From Paenibacillus pabuli (GTDB lineage Bacteria > Bacillota > Bacilli > Paenibacillales > Paenibacillaceae): DNA of 64,000 nucleotides. Shown piece after piece: positions 6,877-13,962 of the stretch. Location of the stretch: assembly GCF_039831995.1 (NCBI RefSeq), contig NZ_JBDOIO010000003.1:310001-374000 (forward strand). The letters run 5' to 3'. The notes beneath the pieces were generated by a model that did not search any database, was not told the origin of the DNA, and saw only the letters and a list, made by a program, of their open reading frames with translations. Position numbers and translations under genes: made by a program. Numbering within the stretch: position 1 is the first letter of the stretch; each line of letters begins with the position of its first letter.

Positions 6877-7770
6877 GTGTTCAAAAAAAGTAAAAAGTTA
6901 ATTCGTGCAGAGAGAATCAAAGACTCGCTGGAGATATTTAGTTGCCCAATATGCAGCCAACAGATGAAAGTGATGCACTTACAAAGTTTAGTGTGTATCA
7001 ATCAGCATTGTTTTGATATAGCGAAGCAAGGATATATCAATCTTTCCTCACGCTCGACAAACTCTAAGTATGACAAACAAATCTTTGAAATGAGAAGAAT
7101 AATTAGCCAGAGCGGGTTATTTAATCCTTTGCAAGCTGCGGTAAGTGATATTATCGTGAGTCACCTCCAGGACAATGAACCAATACGTATACTGGATGCA
7201 GGTTGCGGAGAAGGCTCTCATTTGAATAGAATACAAACCAAAATAAATCAGAAAAAACGTAACCCTATATTGGCTGTAGGAATCGATATTTCTAAAGAGG
7301 GGATCAGCCTTGCTGCAGCGGAATATTCAAAAGCCATGTGGTGTGTTGCAGACATTGCAAACATCCCATTGGCTAACCAGCAATTCAATTTCATCATAAA
7401 CATTCTTTCCCCAGCCAATTATTCCGAATTCCAGAGATTGCTCACGAATCATGGTTTGTTGATTAAAGTTATTCCTGAACAGCATTATCTAGCTGAATTA
7501 AGAGACATCCTTTACAAAGGTACAGATAAACAGGTTTATTCCAATACACCTACAATTCGTTATTTCAACGAACGCTTCAATTTAATAGCTGTTGAAAACA
7601 TTCAATATCAAGTTAGCCTCAGTGAGCACCTCATTCCACCTTTGCTTGAGATGACTCCGTTATCTTGGGGGGCTTCACAAGAGTCCAGAGAACAGATTTT
7701 ACGGATGGATCTGAGAAAAATTACTATGGACTTTAAGATATTAGTGGGTATGATACCATCACAGAATTAG
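6877..7770 (+). CDS. 23S rRNA (guanine-N1)-methyltransferase, RlmA(II)/YxjB type
   Basis: A 297-residue SAM-dependent methyltransferase. The N-terminal zinc ribbon is C-P-I-C ... C-I-N-Q-H-C-F-D-I-A-K-Q-G-Y-I-N-L (about residues 24-60), with the Cys3-His ligand pattern of RlmA. The Rossmann SAM site is I-L-D-A-G-C-G-E-G-S-H-L (about 107-118). Known relatives methylate G745 (RlmA-I) or G748 (RlmA-II/TlrB) in the macrolide exit-tunnel region, and TlrB contributes to tylosin resistance. Start GTG 6877 follows AAAGGG by 9 bases; an earlier in-frame TTG at 6826 lies inside the terminator hairpin and is rejected. Expression is probably controlled by the RLR-leader attenuator. A terminator follows at 7815. 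Confidence 0.88.
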   Translation: MFKKSKKLIRAERIKDSLEIFSCPICSQQMKVMHLQSLVCINQHCFDIAKQGYINLSSRSTNSKYDKQIFEMRRIISQSGLFNPLQAAVSDIIVSHLQDNEPIRILDAGCGEGSHLNRIQTKINQKKRNPILAVGIDISKEGISLAAAEYSKAMWCVADIANIPLANQQFNFIINILSPANYSEFQRLLTNHGLLIKVIPEQHYLAELRDILYKGTDKQVYSNTPTIRYFNERFNLIAVENIQYQVSLSEHLIPPLLEMTPLSWGASQESREQILRMDLRKITMDFKILVGMIPSQN

Positions 7771-7814
7771 TGGTCTGCATTTACGATTAACTAATACCAA
7801 AGCCTTCATCAAGG

Positions 7815-7841
7815 CAGCCGATCAATGGATCGGCTGTTTTT
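7815..7841 (+). terminator. Intrinsic terminator of the methyltransferase gene
   Basis: Perfect 9-bp stem CAGCCGATC/GATCGGCTG (7815-7823 with 7828-7836) and five T. Confidence 0.9.
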
Positions 7842-7936
7842 GTTCAGGGAACATCGAAGTATTTTGAGCGTTAATCCCAATATGTGGTACTATCATTGGA
7901 ATAAGAACATCTGAAATGAATCAAGGGGATGATAAG

Positions 7937-8032
7937 GTGGGCTCTAGGCTGATGCATTTGTTGATTTCAGATTTTGTGGGCAAGGAGCTGTTACTTGGAA
8001 CGCTCCGCCTATCGTGCCTTGGATGTATGTAG
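7937..8032 (+). pseudogene. Possible N-terminal remnant of a zinc-dependent phospholipase-like hydrolase
   Basis: A 31-codon frame starts at GTG 7937, 8 bases behind AAGGGG, and reads M-G-S-R-L-M-H-L-L-I-S-D-F-V-G-K-E-L. This resembles the opening of zinc-dependent phospholipase C-like hydrolases, where an early His is a metal ligand. The frame then degenerates and stops at 8030-8032. The family match is from memory and short. The rest of the 7842-8316 gap holds a terminator (8150) and a MerR-type promoter (8250). Confidence 0.35.
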
Positions 8033-8149
8033 GCCATTACTAGGTACTGGGGAGACACAAGTAGACCCGTCCGATTTTATTTAAATCCGAGAAACGAATA
8101 GAGTGATACTGAAATGATGTTGCACACGTAACTATAAAGCAAAATGCGG

Positions 8150-8172
8150 GACCATCATCTGATGGTCTTTTT
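8150..8172 (+). terminator. Intrinsic terminator
   Basis: 8-bp stem GACCATCA/TGATGGTC (8150-8157 with 8160-8167), tight loop, five T. It probably ended transcription of the decayed gene upstream. Confidence 0.75.
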
Positions 8173-8249
8173 ATATTGAAATAGCAATTCTCTGATGAAT
8201 CAATACGTTGCTATTCAATGCTGTCTCTGTTCAACGATTTTTTCACAAC

Positions 8250-8280
8250 TTGACCTTAGGTCAGACCTAAGGTATAAGCT
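8250..8280 (+). promoter_or_regulatory. MerR-type promoter and operator of the following regulator gene
   Basis: The -35 TTGACC (8250-8255) overlaps a perfect 19-bp palindrome CCTTAGGTCAGACCTAAGG (8254-8272). A -10 can be read as TATAAG (8273-8278, 17-bp spacing) or TAAGCT (8275-8280, 19-bp spacing). The dyad between -35 and -10 is the usual MerR position and points to autoregulation. Confidence 0.75.
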
Positions 8281-8316
8281 TAGATTTATAGTCAAGGAGT
8301 TTGGGGAGGAAAAGAG

Positions 8317-9117
8317 TTGAAAAAGGAAATTACAATTAGTGAGTTTGCCAAACTGATGGGTGTCTCAGTCCAACAAATTCGTTATTTTGAGGAAAAAGGC
8401 GTATTGTTCCCGTCTTACATAGATGAAAATCAATATCGCATGTATGGCATCCACGAGATTTACCGATTGGCGCATATTTTACTTCTCCGTAAAGTCGGGT
8501 TGTCCGTACAAGTCATCCGGACTTGGAGGGAAGAAGGTACACCGGATGACATGCAGGGATTACTTGTACAGTCGGTATCCAAGATGGAAGCCGAGATGGA
8601 CAGGCTGCGAACGTTAAGCGGCTTTATCCGTAAGGTGCTGGATGAGAACGAGCGCTATGGGCAGGAGAACGCTTCTTTCCAGGTTATTCAACGCAATCAG
8701 CTTGTTCTGTCTTCTTGGTTCGAAATGGACATGGAGAGCGAACTGGATGCTCGAATGTTGGCTCAGCAGAGGGATACGCTGCCAGAGTTGTTTGAAGCGG
8801 ACATTCATTACGTGTATGAGGGAAACCATCGTGTATTGCTGTGCACGGAAGTGCATGACATGGAAGGAGACATGGTTTTGCCAGCTGGCGAGTATTTATC
8901 TTACCGTTTCTCGATACAAGACGACGAAGAATTGGAGCAACACTTCAATCAGTTTCAGGCCTACGCCGATGGCAGCTCCCTTTTTCTAACCGGACCACGA
9001 ATTCTTGTGGAGAAGTCGTATCTGTCTCTATTCACCCAAGAAAGCATATATTACGAGCTGCTCGCGTGTGTTAATCCCTACGGCAAGGATGCGCCGAAAC
9101 CGGAGGAGAGTCAATGA
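8317..9117 (+). CDS. MerR family regulator with C-terminal effector-binding domain
   Basis: A 266-residue regulator. Residues 1-75 form the MerR winged helix (I-T-I-S-E-F-A-K-L-M-G-V-S-V-Q-Q-I-R-Y-F-E-E-K-G-V-L), followed by a dimerisation helix (about 80-120). The C-terminal half (about 125-255) resembles a BmrR/GyrI-like ligand-binding domain with the end motif S-L-F-T-Q-E-S-I-Y-Y-E-L-L-A-C-V-N. TTG 8317 is 7 bases behind GGGGAGG. It overlaps the GNAT gene by ATGA, so the two are translationally coupled and probably act in the same drug or stress response. Expected to bind the dyad at 8254-8272. Confidence 0.88.
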   Translation: MKKEITISEFAKLMGVSVQQIRYFEEKGVLFPSYIDENQYRMYGIHEIYRLAHILLLRKVGLSVQVIRTWREEGTPDDMQGLLVQSVSKMEAEMDRLRTLSGFIRKVLDENERYGQENASFQVIQRNQLVLSSWFEMDMESELDARMLAQQRDTLPELFEADIHYVYEGNHRVLLCTEVHDMEGDMVLPAGEYLSYRFSIQDDEELEQHFNQFQAYADGSSLFLTGPRILVEKSYLSLFTQESIYYELLACVNPYGKDAPKPEESQ

Positions 9118-9749
9118 TCATCCATCCTATCGTTCACATGGAGCGAATGAAAGAGGAGCACAAAGCTTCAGTCAGTCAACTGCTGTTTCAAGGCTTCTCC
9201 AGCAAACTTGGTACAGGGCTGAAAGACGCGCAGTTACTGTTGTTATTAGAATGGTTTCTCATGTTGGATGAACAACGGGGAAATGGCCAGCGCATCGTTG
9301 CCTTACAGGAAAGCTCCGTCATTGGCAGTCTGTCTCTGCAGTTTCAGTCTTGGTCAGGCGAGAAGCGTCCAAGTGGAACAGTGACGGATCTGCTCCCCTT
9401 ATGGAAAGGAATTCAAAGAGCTGGATGGGGAAAAGCATTAGGGTGTGCTGTACGATTGGCATGTTTGAGTCATCGTCCGGCACGTGGGGAAATGTATATT
9501 GCGGATGTATCCGTCCATCAACATTTTCGGGGATCAGGCGTGGGCCAATCGTTGCTGGAATGGGCGCTTCGTGAAGCAATGACAAGACCGGAAATCCGTT
9601 ATACAAGCCTTCATGTGTCAGGGAGCAACGTTCGAGCCAAACGACTGTATGAACGCATGGGATTCCGGACGTTGGAAGTACAGCGCAGCTTATTCATGAC
9701 GTGGCTGCTGGGTGAACAGGAATGGAATTACATGATATACGAAGGATAG
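9114..9749 (+). CDS. GNAT family N-acetyltransferase
   Basis: A 211-residue acetyl-CoA-dependent acetyltransferase. Motif A is visible as M-Y-I-A-D-V-S-V-H-Q-H-F-R-G-S-G-V-G-Q-S-L-L (about 120-142), with the R-G-x-G-V-G pyrophosphate loop, and motif B as N-V-R-A-K-R-L-Y-E-R-M-G-F (about 175-188). The first ~75 residues are helical and less typical. Its ATG overlaps the stop of the MerR gene, so it is the regulated or co-regulated partner. The acceptor substrate cannot be assigned. The following hydrolase starts 34 bases downstream and may belong to the same operon. Confidence 0.88.
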   Translation: MIIHPIVHMERMKEEHKASVSQLLFQGFSSKLGTGLKDAQLLLLLEWFLMLDEQRGNGQRIVALQESSVIGSLSLQFQSWSGEKRPSGTVTDLLPLWKGIQRAGWGKALGCAVRLACLSHRPARGEMYIADVSVHQHFRGSGVGQSLLEWALREAMTRPEIRYTSLHVSGSNVRAKRLYERMGFRTLEVQRSLFMTWLLGEQEWNYMIYEG

Positions 9750-9783
9750 GTAACTCTAGGGAAGAAAGGGATGTAGACGATAC

Positions 9784-10800
9784 GTGAAAAAGAAATGGGG
9801 AATATCGCTCCTGATCATCCTGCTGTTGATGGGAGGAGCTGGTACAACTATTTTACTACAGAATAGCTTCAACATGGTCCAACAAGCTGTAGAGATTGAT
9901 TCACCTCAAGGCAAACTGACGGGGATACTCACATTACCTCAGAAATATAACGGCAAGGTTGGACTCGTATTGTTCATTCATGGAGACGGTCCCATTGATG
10001 CGACGCATAATGATGGATATAAACCGCTCTGGGAACGGCTTGCTGCGCTTGGCTATGCGTCACTCTCGCTCGACAAGAGAGGGATCGGAGGATCAGAAGG
10101 CAGCTGGCTGGACCAAAGTATGGATGATCGAGTGGAGGAAGCACGACAGGCGCTGGCCTGGGCGAGGAAGCAGCCTGCAATTAATGCCAATCGCATTGGC
10201 GTATGGGGGGCAAGTCAGGCTGGATGGGTGATTCCTAAACTGGCTGGCAAAGAGCCTCTGGCTTTTAGCATTCTTGTCTCTCCGGCAATCAATTGGCTGA
10301 CGCAGGGAGAATATAACACGCGTAGTGCAATGGCTAAGGAAGGACACTCCTTGAATGAGATTGAGCAGCAGGTGAATGAGGATAACCGAATCAAAGCGCT
10401 GCTAAAGACAGGCAGTTCTTATGAACAATATGTGAGCGTCGCTGGGCAAAAAGAGGCGATGTCCAGAGAACGCTGGAAGTTCGTGAGCCTGAACTATACC
10501 TCAGACGCAACAAAGGATATAGCCAATTTCGATTCCCCTGTTTTACTGATGCTAGGGGATCATGATATTAACGTTGACGTGAAAGAAACAGAAGCAGTTT
10601 ACAGGGAACATGTATCACCATCCGAATTACTGCGAGTTAAAGTCCTGCCGAACACGGAGCACTCCATGCTCTCCACTTCGACAGCCGATTCCCAAGCGCG
10701 TGCGTTATTGATCAGCTTGTTTGCACCAAGGAACATCACGTCGAAGGGATACATGGAAGAAATCGCTGATTTCCTGCAATCCATTTCTCCAACTAAATGA
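9784..10800 (+). CDS. Membrane-anchored or secreted alpha/beta hydrolase
   Basis: A 338-residue serine hydrolase with an N-terminal hydrophobic segment (residues 6-25) after K-K-K, a signal anchor or signal peptide. The fold markers are F-I-H-G-D-G-P (64-70), the dienelactone-hydrolase/dipeptidyl-peptidase-like D-K-R-G-I-G-G-S-E-G (97-106), nucleophile Ser144 in G-A-S-Q-A-G, the acid in L-G-D-H-D (about 257-261) and His in N-T-E-H-S-M (about 293-298). It therefore has a complete triad and probably hydrolyses an ester or amide at the cell surface. GTG 9784 is the only reasonable start; AAAGGG lies 13 bases upstream, a long spacing. Likely the third gene of the MerR-GNAT unit. Confidence 0.85.
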   Translation: MKKKWGISLLIILLLMGGAGTTILLQNSFNMVQQAVEIDSPQGKLTGILTLPQKYNGKVGLVLFIHGDGPIDATHNDGYKPLWERLAALGYASLSLDKRGIGGSEGSWLDQSMDDRVEEARQALAWARKQPAINANRIGVWGASQAGWVIPKLAGKEPLAFSILVSPAINWLTQGEYNTRSAMAKEGHSLNEIEQQVNEDNRIKALLKTGSSYEQYVSVAGQKEAMSRERWKFVSLNYTSDATKDIANFDSPVLLMLGDHDINVDVKETEAVYREHVSPSELLRVKVLPNTEHSMLSTSTADSQARALLISLFAPRNITSKGYMEEIADFLQSISPTK

Positions 10801-10929
10801 GGTTTCCATAAGCATCCTTGGATGAATCACGGTCTCACTCATGAACTTTTCCACCCTATGAAAATAAAGGGTAATTCACTATGATAGAATGAATGCAGTT
10901 TGGATGATGGATAAGCGGAGGATAGAAGT

Positions 10930-11877
10930 ATGAATAAAACGGAGCGGCACCTAGCTATCACCCTTGAATTACAGCGCAGCAAAACGCTAAGGGCAGAAGA
11001 TCTGGCTTCCCGGTTTGAGACCAGTGTGCGAACGATATATCGGGATATGCAAGCACTAAGCGAAGCTGGGGTGCCGATTATAGGAGCACCTGGTCAGGGC
11101 TACTCATTAATGAAAGGATATTTTCTTCCCCCGGTTAGCTTCACTGCAGAAGAAGCTGTATCCCTGCTCATGGGGGCTGATTTTATTGAACAGAGATTGG
11201 ATAGAACTTACGCGAATGAAGCCAAATCGGCTCAACGTAAAATTGAAGCTATTTTGCCAGAATCCGTTCGAAACGAGTCTACACGTGTTCGGGAAACGAT
11301 GCGACTTCTTCATGGAAGTGAGCCGTTAACTGGTGAGAGGGTTAAAACGTACCTGAAGCAAATACGTAACGCCATTTTGGAACGTCGCAAGATTCGTTTT
11401 ATGTACCGAAAAAAAATGCCGGGGCCAGATGGGAATCGAAGCAATCTCCGGGAGGTTTCTCCGTATGGATTATCCCTTTTGCATGAACATTGGGTTTTAA
11501 TCGCACACTGCGATATGCGACAAGACATTCGTCATTTCCGATTGTCCCGAATGACAGAAGTTCATGTGATGGAGGACCGCTTTCTTTTGCCGGATGGTTT
11601 TGACTTAAGCAATTATCGGCCGTCTGATGATCGGAATGAACGGGTATTGATCAGGGCAAACCCTGAAATTGCAGACAAGATCATAGAACATGTTAACTTT
11701 TATATTGAATCCATAGAGGATCATATGGAAGGTGTGACTTTTCATTTACGTGTCCGGCATACGGAGGAACTAATGCATCATTTACTTGGATGGGGTGGTG
11801 ATGTCGAAGTGATTGAGCCGGAGTCTTTGCGCTTGCGAATTCAGGAAGTTGCGAAAAATATTTTAAAGCACTACTGA
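10930..11877 (+). CDS. YafY-type HTH/WYL-domain transcriptional regulator
   Basis: A 315-residue regulator. The N-terminal HTH_11 domain (R-H-L-A-I-T-L-E-L ... L-A-S-R-F-E-T-S-V-R-T-I-Y-R-D-M-Q-A-L, residues 6-41) is followed by the typical A-P-G-Q-G-Y-S-L linker and a WYL domain (about 145-225: I-R-F-M-Y-R-K-K, S-P-Y-G-L, W-V-L-I-A-H-C, F-R-L-S-R-M). A C-terminal WCX-like part completes it. WYL domains sense ligands, often nucleic acids or nucleotides. GGAGG lies just before the ATG. The terminator overlaps the stop codon, so it is monocistronic. Its target is unknown; the neighbouring DinB-EVE pair is a candidate. Confidence 0.9.
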   Translation: MNKTERHLAITLELQRSKTLRAEDLASRFETSVRTIYRDMQALSEAGVPIIGAPGQGYSLMKGYFLPPVSFTAEEAVSLLMGADFIEQRLDRTYANEAKSAQRKIEAILPESVRNESTRVRETMRLLHGSEPLTGERVKTYLKQIRNAILERRKIRFMYRKKMPGPDGNRSNLREVSPYGLSLLHEHWVLIAHCDMRQDIRHFRLSRMTEVHVMEDRFLLPDGFDLSNYRPSDDRNERVLIRANPEIADKIIEHVNFYIESIEDHMEGVTFHLRVRHTEELMHHLLGWGGDVEVIEPESLRLRIQEVAKNILKHY

Positions 11878-11903
11878 CATACCCCTGTCAGTAGTGCTTT
11901 TTT
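11868..11903 (+). terminator. Terminator overlapping the stop codon of the WYL regulator
   Basis: Perfect 12-bp stem GCACTACTGACA/TGTCAGTAGTGC (11868-11879 with 11886-11897) and six T. The TGA stop (11875-11877) lies in the 5-prime arm. Confidence 0.92.
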
Positions 11904-11945
11904 ATACTTTGAATATATCTAAGATGAAAAGGGGTTGCTGGAAGG

Positions 11946-12503
11946 ATGAGAAACACACTGCATGTATTGAATTCTTTTGAAAGTTCTGTAGAAAGGTATT
12001 TGGCAGAATTAAAACTGCTCGATATGGAGCAATTAAATAGAAAGATGGATGAGGAGGAATGGTCCATTGGACAGATGTATGTGCATTTGATTCAATCAGC
12101 GCTCTTTATGCACCTGCATAATATGGAGCAATGTTTGGTCCACAGCGAACCGATGGTGAACGCGAATAAGGGTAAAACAGAGCTGGGGGAAAGGGTGTTT
12201 GAACAAGAACAATTCCCTCCCATTCGGATTAAGGTCCCTGCTTCGCCGCTTTACACGCCAAAGTCACCCGAGAACGTGGAGCAATTGATAGAAGGGCTTC
12301 ATCGGGTCACAGAAGGAATGAGGGATATGGAAGCTGTTTTACGTCAATCGCCAGTCACGGATAAGGTCATTCATCCAAGTCTTGGAGCACTGAACGCTCA
12401 GGAGTGGTTTTTATTGATTGAAATGCATTACAGACATCACTTTTTGCAACTGGATCGTTTGAAAACGAAATTAGACATGGGCCAGAGAGAAGGGGATGTC
12501 TAA
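11946..12503 (+). CDS. DinB family protein
   Basis: A 185-residue four-helix-bundle protein of the DinB/YfiT superfamily. The first metal-ligand-like His is in W-S-I-G-Q-M-Y-V-H-L-I-Q (His47), and the C-terminal H-Y-R-H-H-F-L-Q-L-D-R-L motif supplies the others. Family members bind a divalent metal and many act as thiol-dependent S-transferases; the DNA-damage link is historical. The ATG follows GGGGTTGCTGGAAGG. It overlaps the EVE-domain gene by one base (TAATG), so the pair is translationally coupled. Confidence 0.85.
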   Translation: MRNTLHVLNSFESSVERYLAELKLLDMEQLNRKMDEEEWSIGQMYVHLIQSALFMHLHNMEQCLVHSEPMVNANKGKTELGERVFEQEQFPPIRIKVPASPLYTPKSPENVEQLIEGLHRVTEGMRDMEAVLRQSPVTDKVIHPSLGALNAQEWFLLIEMHYRHHFLQLDRLKTKLDMGQREGDV

Positions 12504-12958
12504 TGGTGGGTATAACAAGTCAGGAAAGCAGATACTGGATTGGCGTTGTATCTGCTTCTCATGTCAACGCAGGCGTAGAAGGCGGATTTGCCCAGTTGTG
12601 CCACGGCAAGGCGGCAGCACTGCGGCTGATGTCTCCAGGTGATTGGCTGATCTACTATTCTCCCCGTACAGACATGTCGACAGGGAAGCCACTTCAGGCA
12701 TTTACCGCTATTGGCCAGGTTACGGACAACCAAGTCTATACATATCAGATGACGGAATCATTTGTACCCTTTCGCCGAAATATCCGTTACTTTCCGTGTC
12801 GAGAAGTAAAGATTGCCTCTTTGTTAAACGAACTCGACTTTACACGCGGAAATCGCAATTGGGGTTTTACATTCCGCAAAGGACATTTTGAAATTGGGGC
12901 TCAAGATTTTATGACGATAGCTAGCTCCATGATCGATCGTGAGGATTTCAGAATTTGA
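12503..12958 (+). CDS. EVE domain-containing protein (UPF0310-like)
   Basis: A 151-residue protein consisting of a single EVE domain: Y-W-I-G-V-V-S-A-S-H-V at the start, G-G-F-A-Q-L-C-H-G-K-A-A-A-L-R-L-M-S-P-G-D-W-L-I-Y-Y-S-P-R in the first third, F-T-A-I-G-Q-V-T, and F-R-R-N-I-R-Y-F-P. EVE domains belong to the PUA-like/YTH-like group and are thought to read modified nucleic-acid bases. Its ATG overlaps the TAA of the DinB gene. The following AraC gene is convergent and only 17 bases away, with no clear terminator between. Confidence 0.9.
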   Translation: MVGITSQESRYWIGVVSASHVNAGVEGGFAQLCHGKAAALRLMSPGDWLIYYSPRTDMSTGKPLQAFTAIGQVTDNQVYTYQMTESFVPFRRNIRYFPCREVKIASLLNELDFTRGNRNWGFTFRKGHFEIGAQDFMTIASSMIDREDFRI

Positions 12959-12975
12959 AATGAATTTGTTCTCTC

Positions 12976-13845
12976 TTATTTCAAGTATTGCCTGCGAAAT
13001 TGCAACGGAGAAAAGCCAAATTCCCGTTTGAAGCAGGACGAAAAATACGGGGAGTAACGAAAACCCACTTCCTCGGCGACTCGTTCAATGGACCAATCGG
13101 TCGTCACCAGAAGGCGTTTGGCCCTCTCCAGCCGAAACTGCTGCAGATAATCGGATGGCGTGCATCCGTATCTCGCCTTCATACATCGAACAATATAGTT
13201 CGGATGAAAGTGCAGGGCGGACGCAATGGATTCATTGGTGATTTTTTCCTGATAGTTCGCCTGAAGGTAAGCCGCCGTCCGTTCGGCTAATCGGGAAGCC
13301 ACTGAATCCGTTGGACCGAAGCTTCCTTCTTCAAGCAAGCTGAGCAGCTCTCCAAGAAGCTGCTGTTCCTGCCAAAAGGAAAGGGTGGACGGCTGGGCAA
13401 GCAGTTGTTCTACCATACCAAACACCGTCCGTGAGTCAGGCAAATGCATGTATTTAGGCAATCGCAGCGTGTAAGGATTAATAAATGGCCTGGTTGAATA
13501 GGGTGACGGGTTGTTCTCCGCTTGCTCTGCCAGAGGTGCATCCCGTCTGGGTGCATGCTCAAAGTGAACCCAATAAAAAACGGTATCCTGATCGCAAGGC
13601 CGAAGAGGATAGTGTTCTCCATCAGGCACCAGCAGCAGCATGTCTCCCTCTGTTAACGTCCATTGTGATCCATTCTCGCCGATGTACATCTCTCCGCGGA
13701 CAAGGATCAGCAAATCATACGCCCCGATGTTGCTGCGATGGGGATGTTGGTCCCCGCTTTTATACTCCGTCAGGCCCGATCCCAAATAATAGGGGAGTGG
13801 GGGCATTTGAAGTTCAATCATGGTGTCTTCGCCCAGAACGATCAC
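12976..13845 (-). CDS. AraC family transcriptional regulator
   Basis: A 289-residue regulator with an N-terminal cupin-type sugar-sensing domain (R-G-E-M-Y-I-G-E-N-G, T-E-G-D-M-L-L-L-V-P-D-G-E-H-Y, H-F-E-H) and two C-terminal AraC helix-turn-helix motifs (T-N-E-S-I-A-S-A-L-H-F-H-P-N-Y-I-V-R and S-I-E-R-V-A-E-E-V-G-F-R-Y-S-P-Y-F-S-S-C-F-K-R-E-F-G). The frame begins at GTG 13845, one base after AAAGGG, so the ATG at 13821 is an alternative. It is divergent from the GH127 gene across 117 bases and probably activates it in response to an arabinose-containing ligand. Confidence 0.88.
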   Translation of the reverse strand: MIVLGEDTMIELQMPPLPYYLGSGLTEYKSGDQHPHRSNIGAYDLLILVRGEMYIGENGSQWTLTEGDMLLLVPDGEHYPLRPCDQDTVFYWVHFEHAPRRDAPLAEQAENNPSPYSTRPFINPYTLRLPKYMHLPDSRTVFGMVEQLLAQPSTLSFWQEQQLLGELLSLLEEGSFGPTDSVASRLAERTAAYLQANYQEKITNESIASALHFHPNYIVRCMKARYGCTPSDYLQQFRLERAKRLLVTTDWSIERVAEEVGFRYSPYFSSCFKREFGFSPLQFRRQYLK

Positions 13846-13962
13846 ACCCTTTCGCCTGTGTCATATTTTATAGAAAATGGTTCATTCCATTCCTATTAAG
13901 TCAGTAATACCAAGCATATAATTGAGTTCGTAAAGAGTCAATTAATATAGGAGGTACATATC

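Noticed and set aside
12988..13290. 100-codon plus-strand ORF inside the AraC gene
   Set aside because: Antisense shadow of the conserved AraC helix-turn-helix region.
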